64,000 nucleotides of DNA. Source: Alistipes dispar (GTDB lineage: Bacteria > Bacteroidota > Bacteroidia > Bacteroidales > Rikenellaceae). The translations under genes and the position numbers were made by a program. Where the stretch lies: assembly GCF_006542685.1 (NCBI RefSeq), contig NZ_AP019736.1:902001-966000 (forward strand). Direction: 5' to 3'. The notes under the pieces are model-generated. The model worked only from the letters and a program-made list of their open reading frames with translations. It was not told where the DNA came from and ran no database searches. Below, one piece after another: positions 37,066-45,069 of the stretch. Within the stretch, counting starts at the first letter, position 1. The number at the start of each line of letters is the position of its first letter.

Positions 37066-38310
37066 ATGAAGAAAAAAGTGGCTTTTGTCATCATCCGCTA
37101 CGGCGCGGAGGTGAACGGCGGCGCGGAGGCGCACTGCCGCATGCTGGCCGAACGGCTCGTCCCCTACTACGACGTCGAGGTGCTGACGACGACCGTGCGG
37201 GTGTTCGGCTCGCCCGCGGAGGACTATCCCGAGGGCGTGAGCACGGACCACGGCGTGACGGTGCGGCGGTTCCGTCCGGAACCCGTCGAAGGCGACCGGC
37301 ACAAGCGGATCGAGAAACGGTGCAGGACGGCCCGCCGCATCCGCCGCTACCTGGACCGGCTGCACCTGCTCGGAGCGATCTCCTCGTTCCGCCCCGAATG
37401 GCGGCTGGGCGCCGGGAAGGAGCGCCGTTACTTCGAGTCGCAGCGCGAACACACCCCCGCGATGCTGCGCTTCATCGAGGAGCACCGGGAGGAGTACGCC
37501 GCCTTCGTCTTCCTGAACTTCTACTTCAGCCAGACCGTACTGGGCTGCACGATCGCTCCGGAAAAGACCATCCTCATTCCGCTGGCCCATCCCGACCGGC
37601 GGCTCTATTGGGCCATCAACGCCCGCATGTTCACCCGCGTCCGGCATATCGCCTTCAACACGGAGGCCGAACGGAGGACCGTCCGCCGGATTTTCGGAAC
37701 CTCGCTGGCCCCGAACAGCCTGCTCGGCTGCGGCATCGACGCCTCGCCCGAAGCGGAGTGGGGGGGGGTGAAGCGCCGCTACGCGCTTCCGGACGAGTAC
37801 GTGCTCTATCTGGGACGCATCACCCGGCCGAAAATCCACGACCTCATCCCGCTCTTCCTGCGTTACAAGCGGCGCTACGGCGGCCGCACGAAACTCGTGC
37901 TGACGGGCGGCGCGGACCCGGAGCTCGCCGACGAGATCGCCTCCTCTCCGGAGATCGTCGCGACGGGATTCGTCAGCGACGCCGAGAAGGCGGCGATCGT
38001 CCGCCACGCGACGGTGATGGTGAACCCTTCGCACCTCGAAAGCCTCTCGCTGCTGATGCTCGAGGCGATGGCCAGCCGTGTGCCGGTCCTCGTGAACGGA
38101 CGGAGCGAGGTGATGGCGGACCACTGCCGCCGAAGCGGCGCGGCCCTCGCCTACCGCGGCGGCCGCGATTTCCTCCGCAAACTCCGCCGGCTGCTCTCCT
38201 CGCCGCAGCTACGGCGCGAACTGGGCGAGAAAGGCCCCGCCTACGTCCGCGAGCAGTACGGCTGGGAGGTCATCATCCCGAAACTGCGCCGTCTGATCGA
38301 CTCGCTCTGA
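37066..38310 (+). CDS. Glycosyltransferase, GT4-like, with an internal G9 tract
   Basis: 414 residues with the GT-B layout of group 1 glycosyltransferases. An N-terminal domain starts KVAFVIIRYGAEVNGGAEAH. The C-terminal domain contains YLGRITRPKIHDLIPLFLRY, LVLTGGADPEL, VATGFVSDAEKAAIV and the E-x7-E-like segment NPSHLESLSLLMLEAMASRVPV. It would transfer a sugar from an NDP-sugar to a glycan or lipid. Acceptor and sugar are unknown. No other glycan gene is adjacent. The codons E-W-G-G-V contain a G9 run (37760-37768) that could switch the frame. Only a weak -7 match (TATTTTTA, near 37030) is seen upstream. Confidence 0.88.
   Translation: MKKKVAFVIIRYGAEVNGGAEAHCRMLAERLVPYYDVEVLTTTVRVFGSPAEDYPEGVSTDHGVTVRRFRPEPVEGDRHKRIEKRCRTARRIRRYLDRLHLLGAISSFRPEWRLGAGKERRYFESQREHTPAMLRFIEEHREEYAAFVFLNFYFSQTVLGCTIAPEKTILIPLAHPDRRLYWAINARMFTRVRHIAFNTEAERRTVRRIFGTSLAPNSLLGCGIDASPEAEWGGVKRRYALPDEYVLYLGRITRPKIHDLIPLFLRYKRRYGGRTKLVLTGGADPELADEIASSPEIVATGFVSDAEKAAIVRHATVMVNPSHLESLSLLMLEAMASRVPVLVNGRSEVMADHCRRSGAALAYRGGRDFLRKLRRLLSSPQLRRELGEKGPAYVREQYGWEVIIPKLRRLIDSL
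37760..37768 (+). repeat. G9 homopolymer inside the glycosyltransferase gene
   Basis: Nine consecutive G in frame at about codon 232. Loss or gain of one base would truncate the C-terminal nucleotide-sugar domain. Confidence 0.85.
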
Positions 38311-38447
38311 CCCTCCGCCCGGAAAACGGCGCGGCGGCATTTCTGAACGGCTCCGAACCCGGACCGGGCCCGGACCAAAGCCGGAAATCCCGGGTAACCG
38401 CCGGAAGCCCCCGATCGACCGCTCCCGCCGCGGCCGGTCCGCAACGA

Positions 38448-38455
38448 GGGGGGGG
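38448..38455 (+). repeat. G8 homopolymer in intergenic DNA
   Basis: Eight G between the glycosyltransferase gene and the convergent Lcl-like gene. No gene or promoter is associated with it. Confidence 0.8.
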
Positions 38456-38509
38456 CCACTGCAACCGTCCGCCGTCTTCGGGAATCCGTTTTCTCCGGAA
38501 AAAAGGAAA

Positions 38510-38539
38510 CTCCGGATTCGGGATTTTCCGAATCCGGAG
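38510..38539. terminator. Strong hairpin between convergent genes
   Basis: CTCCGGATTCGG pairs perfectly with CCGAATCCGGAG across a six-base loop. It lies between the glycosyltransferase and Lcl-like genes, which converge. No T run follows. Confidence 0.65.
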
Positions 38540-38605
38540 CCTTCAGCTCTTCGCAAACCGCCGGAGCGGGGCGCCCGCCACCGGCCCCGCGCCCGGCCTC
38601 ACGCG

Positions 38606-39475
38606 TCAGAACGCGTGCACGGCGCGCACGAGGAATTTGTTGTACTTGGGAATCTCCACCACGTAGGGCGGCTCGATATTCATGTGCGAGGTGTAGGCGC
38701 TCTTCTCGTCGAGCTCGGTCGAGGAGAAGTAGTACACCAGCCGGTCCATACGCTTGCCGCCGGCCTCCTGCAAAGCTCCGTTGAACGCCTTGTGGGCACG
38801 GCGGTTGTTCACCGCCCGCGAGCCGCCGTTGTAGTTGTGTCCGATGTTGAGCAGTTCGTCGATGGCAGGCAGATACCACCCCTCGCCCTTCTCGCGGCAC
38901 CACTTGAAGGCCGGGAAATCGTCCCACGACAGACCGTTCGCCGCGATGTACTCTTCGACGATCTTCATGTTCTCCCGGCCGTCGGAACGGTTCGTCGTCC
39001 CCACCGTCCGCAGGTCGGGCTTGCGGAATCCGCTCCAGGGGAGGTAAATCTGGTCCAGCGAGACGACCAGCCCGTGCCGCCCGTCTTCCGAAAGGCAGCA
39101 GACGATGCCCCGCACGCCGTTCCGGTCGTACAGCTCGCCGATCTCGTAGCGCTTGACGACATACTCCTCGCCGCCGCGGGTCTCCGTACCCTCCGCCGGT
39201 TCGGCCGGCGTCAGTTCCGCCGCAGGGACGCTTTCGGCATAATACTCCGTCTCGCCGTTGGCATAGCGGATGTAGGCGATCTGTTTCACGGGCAGCACGT
39301 AGGTCGGACCTGCGGGATACGAAAATTTCTTATAGCGGACCGCATCGGTCGTGATTTCGACCACCTTGGCCTCGATCCGCGAAGCGTCGGTCTTGACGAT
39401 CAGATCCTGCGCAGCGGCCGTCAGCACGCCGCAAAACGCTGCGAGCAGCAGCAAGAGTGTTTTTTTCATCTTCAA
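38606..39475 (-). CDS. Secreted protein with a C-terminal Lcl/DUF1566-like domain
   Basis: 289 residues with a signal peptide (MKMKKTLLLLLAAFCGVLTAAAQ). Residues 24-80 (DLIVKTDASRIEAKVVEI, VRYKKFSYPAGPTYVLPV) match a small beta domain common in secreted Bacteroidota proteins. The C-terminal part (FPAFKWCREKGEGWYLPAID, ELLNIGHN, YYFSSTELD, KFLVRAVHAF) resembles DUF1566/Lcl, a C-type-lectin-like fold found in adhesins. Binding partner unknown. The ATG at 39469 is an alternative start. It diverges from ftsY. Confidence 0.75.
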   Translation of the reverse strand: MKMKKTLLLLLAAFCGVLTAAAQDLIVKTDASRIEAKVVEITTDAVRYKKFSYPAGPTYVLPVKQIAYIRYANGETEYYAESVPAAELTPAEPAEGTETRGGEEYVVKRYEIGELYDRNGVRGIVCCLSEDGRHGLVVSLDQIYLPWSGFRKPDLRTVGTTNRSDGRENMKIVEEYIAANGLSWDDFPAFKWCREKGEGWYLPAIDELLNIGHNYNGGSRAVNNRRAHKAFNGALQEAGGKRMDRLVYYFSSTELDEKSAYTSHMNIEPPYVVEIPKYNKFLVRAVHAF

Positions 39476-39560
39476 TTCGAATAAGTCTGAAACCGTAAAA
39501 AAACCGGACGCACCCGTGCTCCGGACGTTCCCGGGCTCCCGGGAACCGATTTATATACCA

Positions 39561-39568
39561 CAAATGTA
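39561..39568 (-). promoter_or_regulatory. -7 promoter box TACATTTG for the Lcl-like gene
   Basis: TACATTTG on the minus strand lies 86 bases upstream of the ATG and 25 bases from the divergent ftsY box. Confidence 0.55.
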
Positions 39569-39592
39569 ACGTTTTTTTTGAAACTTTCTTGC

Positions 39593-39600
39593 TATCTTTG
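39593..39600 (+). promoter_or_regulatory. -7 promoter box TATCTTTG for ftsY-rimO
   Basis: TATCTTTG lies 17 bases before the ftsY ATG at 39618. Confidence 0.65.
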
Positions 39601-39617
39601 CGGTATATATCACAAGT

Positions 39618-40616
39618 ATGGGATTTTTCGATATTTTCCGCAAAAAACAGGATACGCCGCCCTCCGAAGAACAGGTGCGGCAGCAGCGGCAGGAGCTCGA
39701 CGCCGGGCTGGAGAAGACCAAGACGGGGCTCTTCTCGAAACTCGCCCGGGCCGTGGCGGGCCGCTCGACCGTCGATGCCGCGGTGCTGGACGACCTCGAG
39801 GAGGTGCTCATCTCGTCGGACGTGGGCGTGGAGACGACCGTGAAGATCATCCGCCGCATCGAGGAGCGCGCGGCGCGCGACAAATACATGAACGCTTCGG
39901 AGTTGCAGTCGATCCTGCGCGAGGAGGTCGCGGCGCTCATGGAGGAGGCGCACGGCTCGTCCGGCCACTTCGGACTCGACGCCACGGAGGGCACGCCCTA
40001 CGTGGTGATGGTCGTGGGCGTGAACGGCGCGGGCAAGACCACCACGATCGGCAAGCTCGCCGCGCAGCTCACCAAGGCGGGCCGCAAGGTCTGGATCGGC
40101 GCCGCCGACACCTTCCGCGCCGCGGCCATCGACCAGTTGCAGGTGTGGGCCGACCGCGCCGGAGCGACGATGATCCGCCAGCAGATGGGGTCCGACCCCG
40201 CATCGGTGGCGTTCGACACGCTCTCCTCGGCCAAGGCCAACGGCGCCGACGTGGTGCTCATCGACACGGCGGGCCGCCTGCACAACAAAGTGAACCTGAT
40301 GAACGAGCTGACGAAGATCCGCAACGTCATGGCGAAGGTGATCCCCGGAGCGCCGCACGAGGTGATGCTCGTGCTGGACGGCTCCACGGGACAGAACGCC
40401 TTCGAGCAGGCGCGTCAGTTCACGCAGGCCACGCAGGTCACCTCGCTCACGATCACCAAGCTCGACGGCACGGCCAAAGGCGGCGTCGTGATCGGCATCA
40501 GCGACCAGTTCCGCATCCCGGTCCGCTACATCGGCATCGGCGAGGGAATCGACCAGCTACGGATCTTCGACCGCCGCGAATTCGTCAATGCACTCTTCGG
40601 CGATGCGGAAAATTAA
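39618..40616 (+). CDS. ftsY: Signal recognition particle receptor FtsY
   Basis: 332 residues. A short N-terminal membrane-targeting segment (MGFFDIFRKKQ) is followed by the NG domain with GVNGAGKTTTIGKLAA near residue 135, ADTFRAAAIDQL, DTAGRLHNKVNLMNEL near 215, TKLDGTAKGGVVIGI and GIGEGIDQLRIFD. It docks SRP-ribosome complexes at the membrane. The long acidic A domain of E. coli FtsY is absent, normal for this phylum. The stop lies inside the rimO start region. Confidence 0.98.
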   Translation: MGFFDIFRKKQDTPPSEEQVRQQRQELDAGLEKTKTGLFSKLARAVAGRSTVDAAVLDDLEEVLISSDVGVETTVKIIRRIEERAARDKYMNASELQSILREEVAALMEEAHGSSGHFGLDATEGTPYVVMVVGVNGAGKTTTIGKLAAQLTKAGRKVWIGAADTFRAAAIDQLQVWADRAGATMIRQQMGSDPASVAFDTLSSAKANGADVVLIDTAGRLHNKVNLMNELTKIRNVMAKVIPGAPHEVMLVLDGSTGQNAFEQARQFTQATQVTSLTITKLDGTAKGGVVIGISDQFRIPVRYIGIGEGIDQLRIFDRREFVNALFGDAEN

Positions 40617-41898
40617 CGTCATCACGCTCGGCTGTTCGAAGAACACCGTGGATTCGGAGCATCTCATGGCGCGCCTCGCCGCGGCGGGCTACTCCGTCGT
40701 GCACGACAGCGACCGCACCGACGCCAAGACGGTGGTCATCAACACCTGCGGCTTCATCGGCGACGCCAAGCAGGAGTCGATCGACATGATCCTGCGCGCG
40801 GCGGCGGCCAAGCAGGCCGGGCGCATCGAACGGCTCTTCGTCGTGGGCTGCCTCTCGGAGCGCTACGCCGACGAGCTGCGGCAGGAGATTCCCGAGGTGG
40901 ACGAATATTTCGGGGCCCGCACGTGGGACGGCATCGTGCGGGCGCTGGGCGCCGCCGGGGATCCGGAACTGGCCACCGAACGCCGCCTGACGACCCCGAA
41001 GCATTACGCCTACCTGAAGATCGCCGAAGGCTGCAACTGGAAGTGCGGCTACTGCGCCATCCCCCTCATCCGCGGCGAACACCGTTCCGTGCCGATGGAG
41101 GAGCTGGAGGAGGAGGCCCGCAAACTCGCGGCGCAGGGGGTCCGCGAACTCATGGTCATCGCCCAGGACACGACCTACTACGGAATAGACCTCTACGGAC
41201 GGCGCGCGCTCGGTGAACTGCTGCAACGGCTTTGCCGCATCGACGGCATCGAGTGGATACGCCTCCACTACGCCTACCCCGCGGCATTCCCCGCCGACGT
41301 GATTGACACGATGGCTTCGGAGCCGAAAATCTGCAAATACCTCGACATCCCGTTCCAGCACATCTCCGACGCGCAGCTCCGGTCGATGCGGCGGCGCCAC
41401 ACGAAGGCCGAGGCGATGGAGCTGATCCGCCGCCTGCGGGAGGCGGTCCCCGACCTCGCGCTGCGCACGACGCTGCTCGTGGGCTACCCCGGCGAGACGG
41501 AGGACGACTTCGCCCAACTGCTCGATTTCGTCCGCGAGGTGCGCTTCGAACGTCTCGGCGTCTTCGCCTACTCGGAGGAGGAGGGGACCTATTCGGCCCG
41601 GGAACTGCGCGACGACGTGCCCGAAGCCGTGAAACAGGAGCGCGTCGAACGCGTCATGGCCTTGCAGAACGGGATTTCGCTCGAGAACAACCGCCGCCGC
41701 GTCGGCCGGACCGAACGCGTCATCATCGACTCGCGGCAGGGCGACTTCTACGTGGGCCGCACGCAGTACGACTCGCCCGAGGTGGACCAGGAGATCCTCA
41801 TCCCGGCAGCGGACCGGCGGCTCCTGCGCGGCCGGTTCTACGACGTGCGGATCACCTCGGCGGCCGACTACGATCTCTACGGCGAAACAAGCCGGTAA
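40603..41898 (+). CDS. rimO: Ribosomal protein S12 methylthiotransferase RimO
   Basis: 431 residues from MRKINVITLGCSKN. An N-terminal UPF0004 domain with three Cys (LGCSKN, TCGFIG, GCLSER) is followed by a radical-SAM core with CNWKCGYC (Cys at about 144, 148 and 151) and a C-terminal TRAM domain. It methylthiolates an Asp of S12 using two iron-sulfur clusters. The start overlaps the end of ftsY by 14 bases. An upstream in-frame ATG at 40588 would overlap more and adds no conserved residues. Confidence 0.96.
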   Translation: MRKINVITLGCSKNTVDSEHLMARLAAAGYSVVHDSDRTDAKTVVINTCGFIGDAKQESIDMILRAAAAKQAGRIERLFVVGCLSERYADELRQEIPEVDEYFGARTWDGIVRALGAAGDPELATERRLTTPKHYAYLKIAEGCNWKCGYCAIPLIRGEHRSVPMEELEEEARKLAAQGVRELMVIAQDTTYYGIDLYGRRALGELLQRLCRIDGIEWIRLHYAYPAAFPADVIDTMASEPKICKYLDIPFQHISDAQLRSMRRRHTKAEAMELIRRLREAVPDLALRTTLLVGYPGETEDDFAQLLDFVREVRFERLGVFAYSEEEGTYSARELRDDVPEAVKQERVERVMALQNGISLENNRRRVGRTERVIIDSRQGDFYVGRTQYDSPEVDQEILIPAADRRLLRGRFYDVRITSAADYDLYGETSR

Positions 41899-42001
41899 GC
41901 CATTCCCCGCGGTCGCAGGCCGGAGACGCCGCATCCGAAGCCCGGCGACGAAGCCGGCGGAGACGTCCGAAACCGGAGGGATTGCGGAACGTAAAATAAT
42001 A

Positions 42002-42033
42002 TTTGCGTTTTTCCGTTTTTGTTCGTACCTTTG
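42002..42033 (+). promoter_or_regulatory. Promoter TTTG-N20-TACCTTTG for the zapB-like gene and zapA
   Basis: TTTG (42002-42005) and TACCTTTG (42026-42033) are 20 bases apart. The first ATG after it is at 42064. Confidence 0.85.
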
Positions 42034-42063
42034 AAATGTAAAAAGGATTCTTTCCGCACTCCG

Positions 42064-42393
42064 ATGGCTGACAAAGGCGTGATCTCAAATATCGAAGGCC
42101 GCGTGCGGCAGCTCATGGACGACCACCGGCGGGTGTCGGAGTTGTGTGCGTCGCTGACGGCGCAGCGGGACGCGCTGCGGGCCGAGAAGCGCTCGCTCGA
42201 AGAGCGGGTCCGGGAATTGGACGCCGAACTGGCGCGGATGCAACTGGCCGAAGGGCTTGCGGGAGGATCCCGAAACCGGGAGAAGGCACGGGCACGCGTA
42301 AACCGTCTTATGCGGGAGGTGGACAAGTGCATCGCGCTGGCGGAACAGCCGTTCGACGCATCGTCGGCCCCGGAGACGCGGACGGCCGAATAG
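42064..42393 (+). CDS. Small coiled-coil protein upstream of zapA, ZapB-like
   Basis: 109 residues from MADKGVISNIEGRVRQL. The first 70 residues are a single amphipathic coiled coil (VSELCASLTAQRDALRAEKR, SLEERVRELDAELARMQ). It precedes zapA by 39 bases in the same transcription unit. By position and shape it resembles the ZapB-type partner of ZapA in the divisome. Sequence similarity is not claimed. The start codon is decided by the promoter, since a longer frame would begin inside it. Confidence 0.75.
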   Translation: MADKGVISNIEGRVRQLMDDHRRVSELCASLTAQRDALRAEKRSLEERVRELDAELARMQLAEGLAGGSRNREKARARVNRLMREVDKCIALAEQPFDASSAPETRTAE

Positions 42394-42432
42394 GCGCACG
42401 GAGGAAGGCAGAAAAACGAAACGGACGAAAAA

Positions 42433-42732
42433 ATGGCGAAGCAGGCGATCACTCTCAAGATAGCGGGAAAGAGCTATCCGTTCCAGATCGAGAGCGGGAA
42501 AGAGGAGATGTACCGGCTGGCCGAACGGGAGGTGAACCAATACCTCGCACTGATAAAACAACAGAATATCCGCAACTGGACCGACCAGGATTACCTGTCG
42601 ATGGCCGCATTGAAATTCGCCATCGCGAACGTCGGGATGAGGCAGAGCCGCGAGTTGGACAACGAAGACCTCCGGCGGCTCGAGGCGGTCGGGGCCGAAA
42701 TCGACGCCTACCTCAACGACCCGACACGGTAA
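42433..42732 (+). CDS. zapA: Cell division protein ZapA
   Basis: 99 residues: MAKQAITLKIAGKSYPFQI and EEMYRLAEREVNQYL followed by a helical tail. ZapA binds and bundles FtsZ. It lies next to the probable 6S RNA gene, an arrangement also known from E. coli (zapA-ssrS). Confidence 0.92.
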   Translation: MAKQAITLKIAGKSYPFQIESGKEEMYRLAEREVNQYLALIKQQNIRNWTDQDYLSMAALKFAIANVGMRQSRELDNEDLRRLEAVGAEIDAYLNDPTR

Positions 42733-42825
42733 GCGCCCCGGCCCTCCTCCGCAGCGAAAAGCGGAAAGGCGGAAAAGAAGGAAGAGACGAAGGTTCTTTT
42801 ACATATAATAAAAGGAATAATCTAC

Positions 42826-43026
42826 CCGCATAGATTCCTTAAAGCTTTGCGAAACTGAACACTTTTTATATTGGGGTAACTCGCGGCGCTTCAAAATCAG
42901 GCCTTACCACCCTTCGGGGGAGTGCGCTGCGGCGCACCGTTGGAAGATTGCGATTGTCGGAGCCCCCACACATGACAATCTTGCAGATTCGTCAAACAAG
43001 AATAAGGAATCCTATGCGGTTTTTTT
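42826..43026 (+). ncRNA. ssrS: Candidate 6S RNA
   Basis: About 200 bases between zapA and rny with no credible ORF. The ends pair: CCGCATAG-ATTCCTT (42826-42840) with AAGGAAT-C-CTATGCGG (43004-43019), followed directly by seven T. Inside are a GATTGTC/GACAATC hairpin (near 42935-42982) and a GTGCGC/GCGCAC hairpin (near 42924-42940). A closed terminal stem, a length near 184-200 bases and the place beside zapA all fit 6S RNA, which binds the RNA polymerase holoenzyme. I cannot confirm the central bubble. A different structured RNA is possible. The promoter is not obvious. Confidence 0.6.
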
Positions 43027-43074
43027 ATGACCATGAATAAACCCTATTAATAACAAAAAACACGCAAAGACCAA

Positions 43075-44619
43075 ATGGATATCATTTTGACAGCCTGCAT
43101 CTCTGCCGTGGTCTCCGTCGCAATCTACGCGGTCGTAACGAACCTCGTGGTCAAGACGTCGATCCGCAAGCGCCGGGAGACCGCCATCAAGGAGGCCGAG
43201 GCCGAAGGCGAGATGATCAAGAAGGAGCGCATCCTGCAGGCGAAAGAGAAGTTCATACAGCTCAAGAGCGAGTACGACCGCCAGGTCAATGAACGCAACC
43301 AGAAGATCGCCCAGAGCGAACAGCGGGCCAAGCAGATCGAACAGAACCTGCAAAACAAGGAACGCGACCTGGAGAACCGGCTCCGCGAGAACGAGCGGCT
43401 GAAGGAGCAGATGCAGAACCAGTTGCAGATCCTCGAACACAAGAAGGAGGAGATCGACCAGATGAAACGCGAACAGAACGTGCGTCTGGAGCAGATTTCG
43501 GGCATGAGTTCGGAAGACGCCAAGAACATCCTCGTCGAGAACATGAAGGCCGAGGCCAAGACCGAAGCCGCCGCCTACATCAACGAGACGATCGAAGAGG
43601 CGAAGATGACCGCCACGAAGGAGGCCAAACGGATCATCGTGGCGTCGATCCAGCGCGTAGCCACGGAGACGGCCATCGAGAACGCCGTGACGGTCTTCAA
43701 CATCGAGAGCGACGAAGTCAAGGGCCGCATCATCGGCCGCGAAGGCCGCAACATCCGCGCCCTCGAGGCCGCCACGGGCATCGAGATCATCGTGGACGAC
43801 ACCCCCGAGGCGATCATCCTCTCGGGCTTCGATCCCGTGCGCCGCGAAATCGCCCGGCTGGCCCTGCACCAGCTCGTGACCGACGGCCGCATCCATCCCG
43901 CACGCATCGAGGAGGTGGTGTCGAAGGTCCAGAAACAGATCGAGGAGGAGATCGTCGAGGTCGGCAAACGCACGGCGATCGACTTGGGCATCCACGGCCT
44001 GCACCCCGAACTGATCCGCATGATCGGAAAGATGAAATACCGCTCCTCCTACGGCCAGAACCTTCTGCAACACGCCCGGGAGACGGCGAACCTCGCAGGC
44101 ATCATGGCCGCCGAGCTGGGCCTCAACCCCAAGATCGCCCGCCGTGCGGGACTGCTGCACGACATCGGCAAGGTGCCCGACGACGAACCGGAACTGCCGC
44201 ACGCAATCATCGGCATGAAGCTGGCCGAGAAGTACAAGGAGAAGCCCGAGGTCTGCAACGCCATCGGCGCGCACCACGACGAGGTGGAGATGACCTCGCT
44301 CATCGCCCCGATCATCCAGGTCTGCGACGCCATCTCGGGAGCGCGCCCCGGAGCACGCCGCGAAGTGGTGGAGAGCTACATCAAGCGTCTGAAGGAGATG
44401 GAGGACATCGCCCTCTCGTATCCCGGCGTGCTGAAGACCTACGCCATCCAGGCCGGCCGCGAACTGCGCGTGATCGTCGGCGCGGACAAGCTCTCGGATC
44501 AGGAGTCGGAGGGGCTGTCGCACGACATCGCCAAGAAGATCCAGGACGAAATGACCTACCCGGGACAGGTGAAGATCACCGTGATCCGCGAAACCCGGGC
44601 CGTAGCCTACGCGAAATAG
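43075..44619 (+). CDS. rny: Ribonuclease Y
   Basis: 514 residues. An N-terminal membrane helix (IILTACISAVVSVAIYAVV) is followed by a long coiled coil (about residues 25-190), a KH domain (GRIIGREGRNIRALEAATGI near 222) and an HD domain with GLLHDIGKV near 360 and GAHHDEVEM near 400. It is the membrane-anchored endoribonuclease that starts mRNA decay. It follows the 6S-like RNA. No separate promoter is clear, so it may be read from the zapA promoter or from a weak one near the RNA. Confidence 0.97.
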   Translation: MDIILTACISAVVSVAIYAVVTNLVVKTSIRKRRETAIKEAEAEGEMIKKERILQAKEKFIQLKSEYDRQVNERNQKIAQSEQRAKQIEQNLQNKERDLENRLRENERLKEQMQNQLQILEHKKEEIDQMKREQNVRLEQISGMSSEDAKNILVENMKAEAKTEAAAYINETIEEAKMTATKEAKRIIVASIQRVATETAIENAVTVFNIESDEVKGRIIGREGRNIRALEAATGIEIIVDDTPEAIILSGFDPVRREIARLALHQLVTDGRIHPARIEEVVSKVQKQIEEEIVEVGKRTAIDLGIHGLHPELIRMIGKMKYRSSYGQNLLQHARETANLAGIMAAELGLNPKIARRAGLLHDIGKVPDDEPELPHAIIGMKLAEKYKEKPEVCNAIGAHHDEVEMTSLIAPIIQVCDAISGARPGARREVVESYIKRLKEMEDIALSYPGVLKTYAIQAGRELRVIVGADKLSDQESEGLSHDIAKKIQDEMTYPGQVKITVIRETRAVAYAK

Positions 44620-45069
44620 CACCGAAGAACCGGAAACGGCCGGACGATCCGGCTCCGCGGCAATGCGGTGTCCCGATCCCTCCTTTTTCCAAAGGAGGGA
44701 TTTTTATTTCCGGGCATTCGCAGCGGCGGCCTCGCAACGAGCGGCCGCCGGAAGATCTTTCCGTATAGGGCCGCACAGGCGGAGCCACTCCGGCCGCACA
44801 GCCACTCCCGGCCGGGAAAAGTGCGAAAGTGCGTCGGACGGAATCGGCCCACAAGGAGCGTCTTGCCGGAAATCCCCGGAGGAATCACATCACGGAGAAT
44901 ATACCGAAACGTATGTTTCGGAAAAATTTCGCAGAGCCTCCGACGGATACGTTCCGGGCAGGGACGCGTGCGTCGGGCAAGGACGCCCCGGGGAAACCGG
45001 TCGGCGTGCGAACCGACGACACTGCACCGGTCCGTTTTCCCCGTTCTCCGATGCCCGAAACCGCTCCGT
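44620..45069. other. Intergenic region downstream of rny
   Basis: 450 bases between the convergent rny and DUF6064 genes. Besides the terminator at 44676-44706 and a short CCGAAACGTATGTTTCGG palindrome near 44905, I see no gene, tRNA or repeat. Open frames here have no family resemblance. Confidence 0.55.
44676..44706 (+). terminator. Intrinsic terminator after rny
   Basis: ATCCCTCCTTT pairs with AAAGGAGGGAT across TTCC, followed by five T. Confidence 0.9.

Noticed and set aside
38448..38455. Intergenic G8 as a promoter-spacer phase switch
   Set aside because: It lies between the ends of two convergent genes, so there is no promoter for it to influence.
42733..43074. A small protein gene between zapA and rny
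   Set aside because: No frame has a plausible start and composition, whereas paired RNA ends and a T run support a structured RNA.
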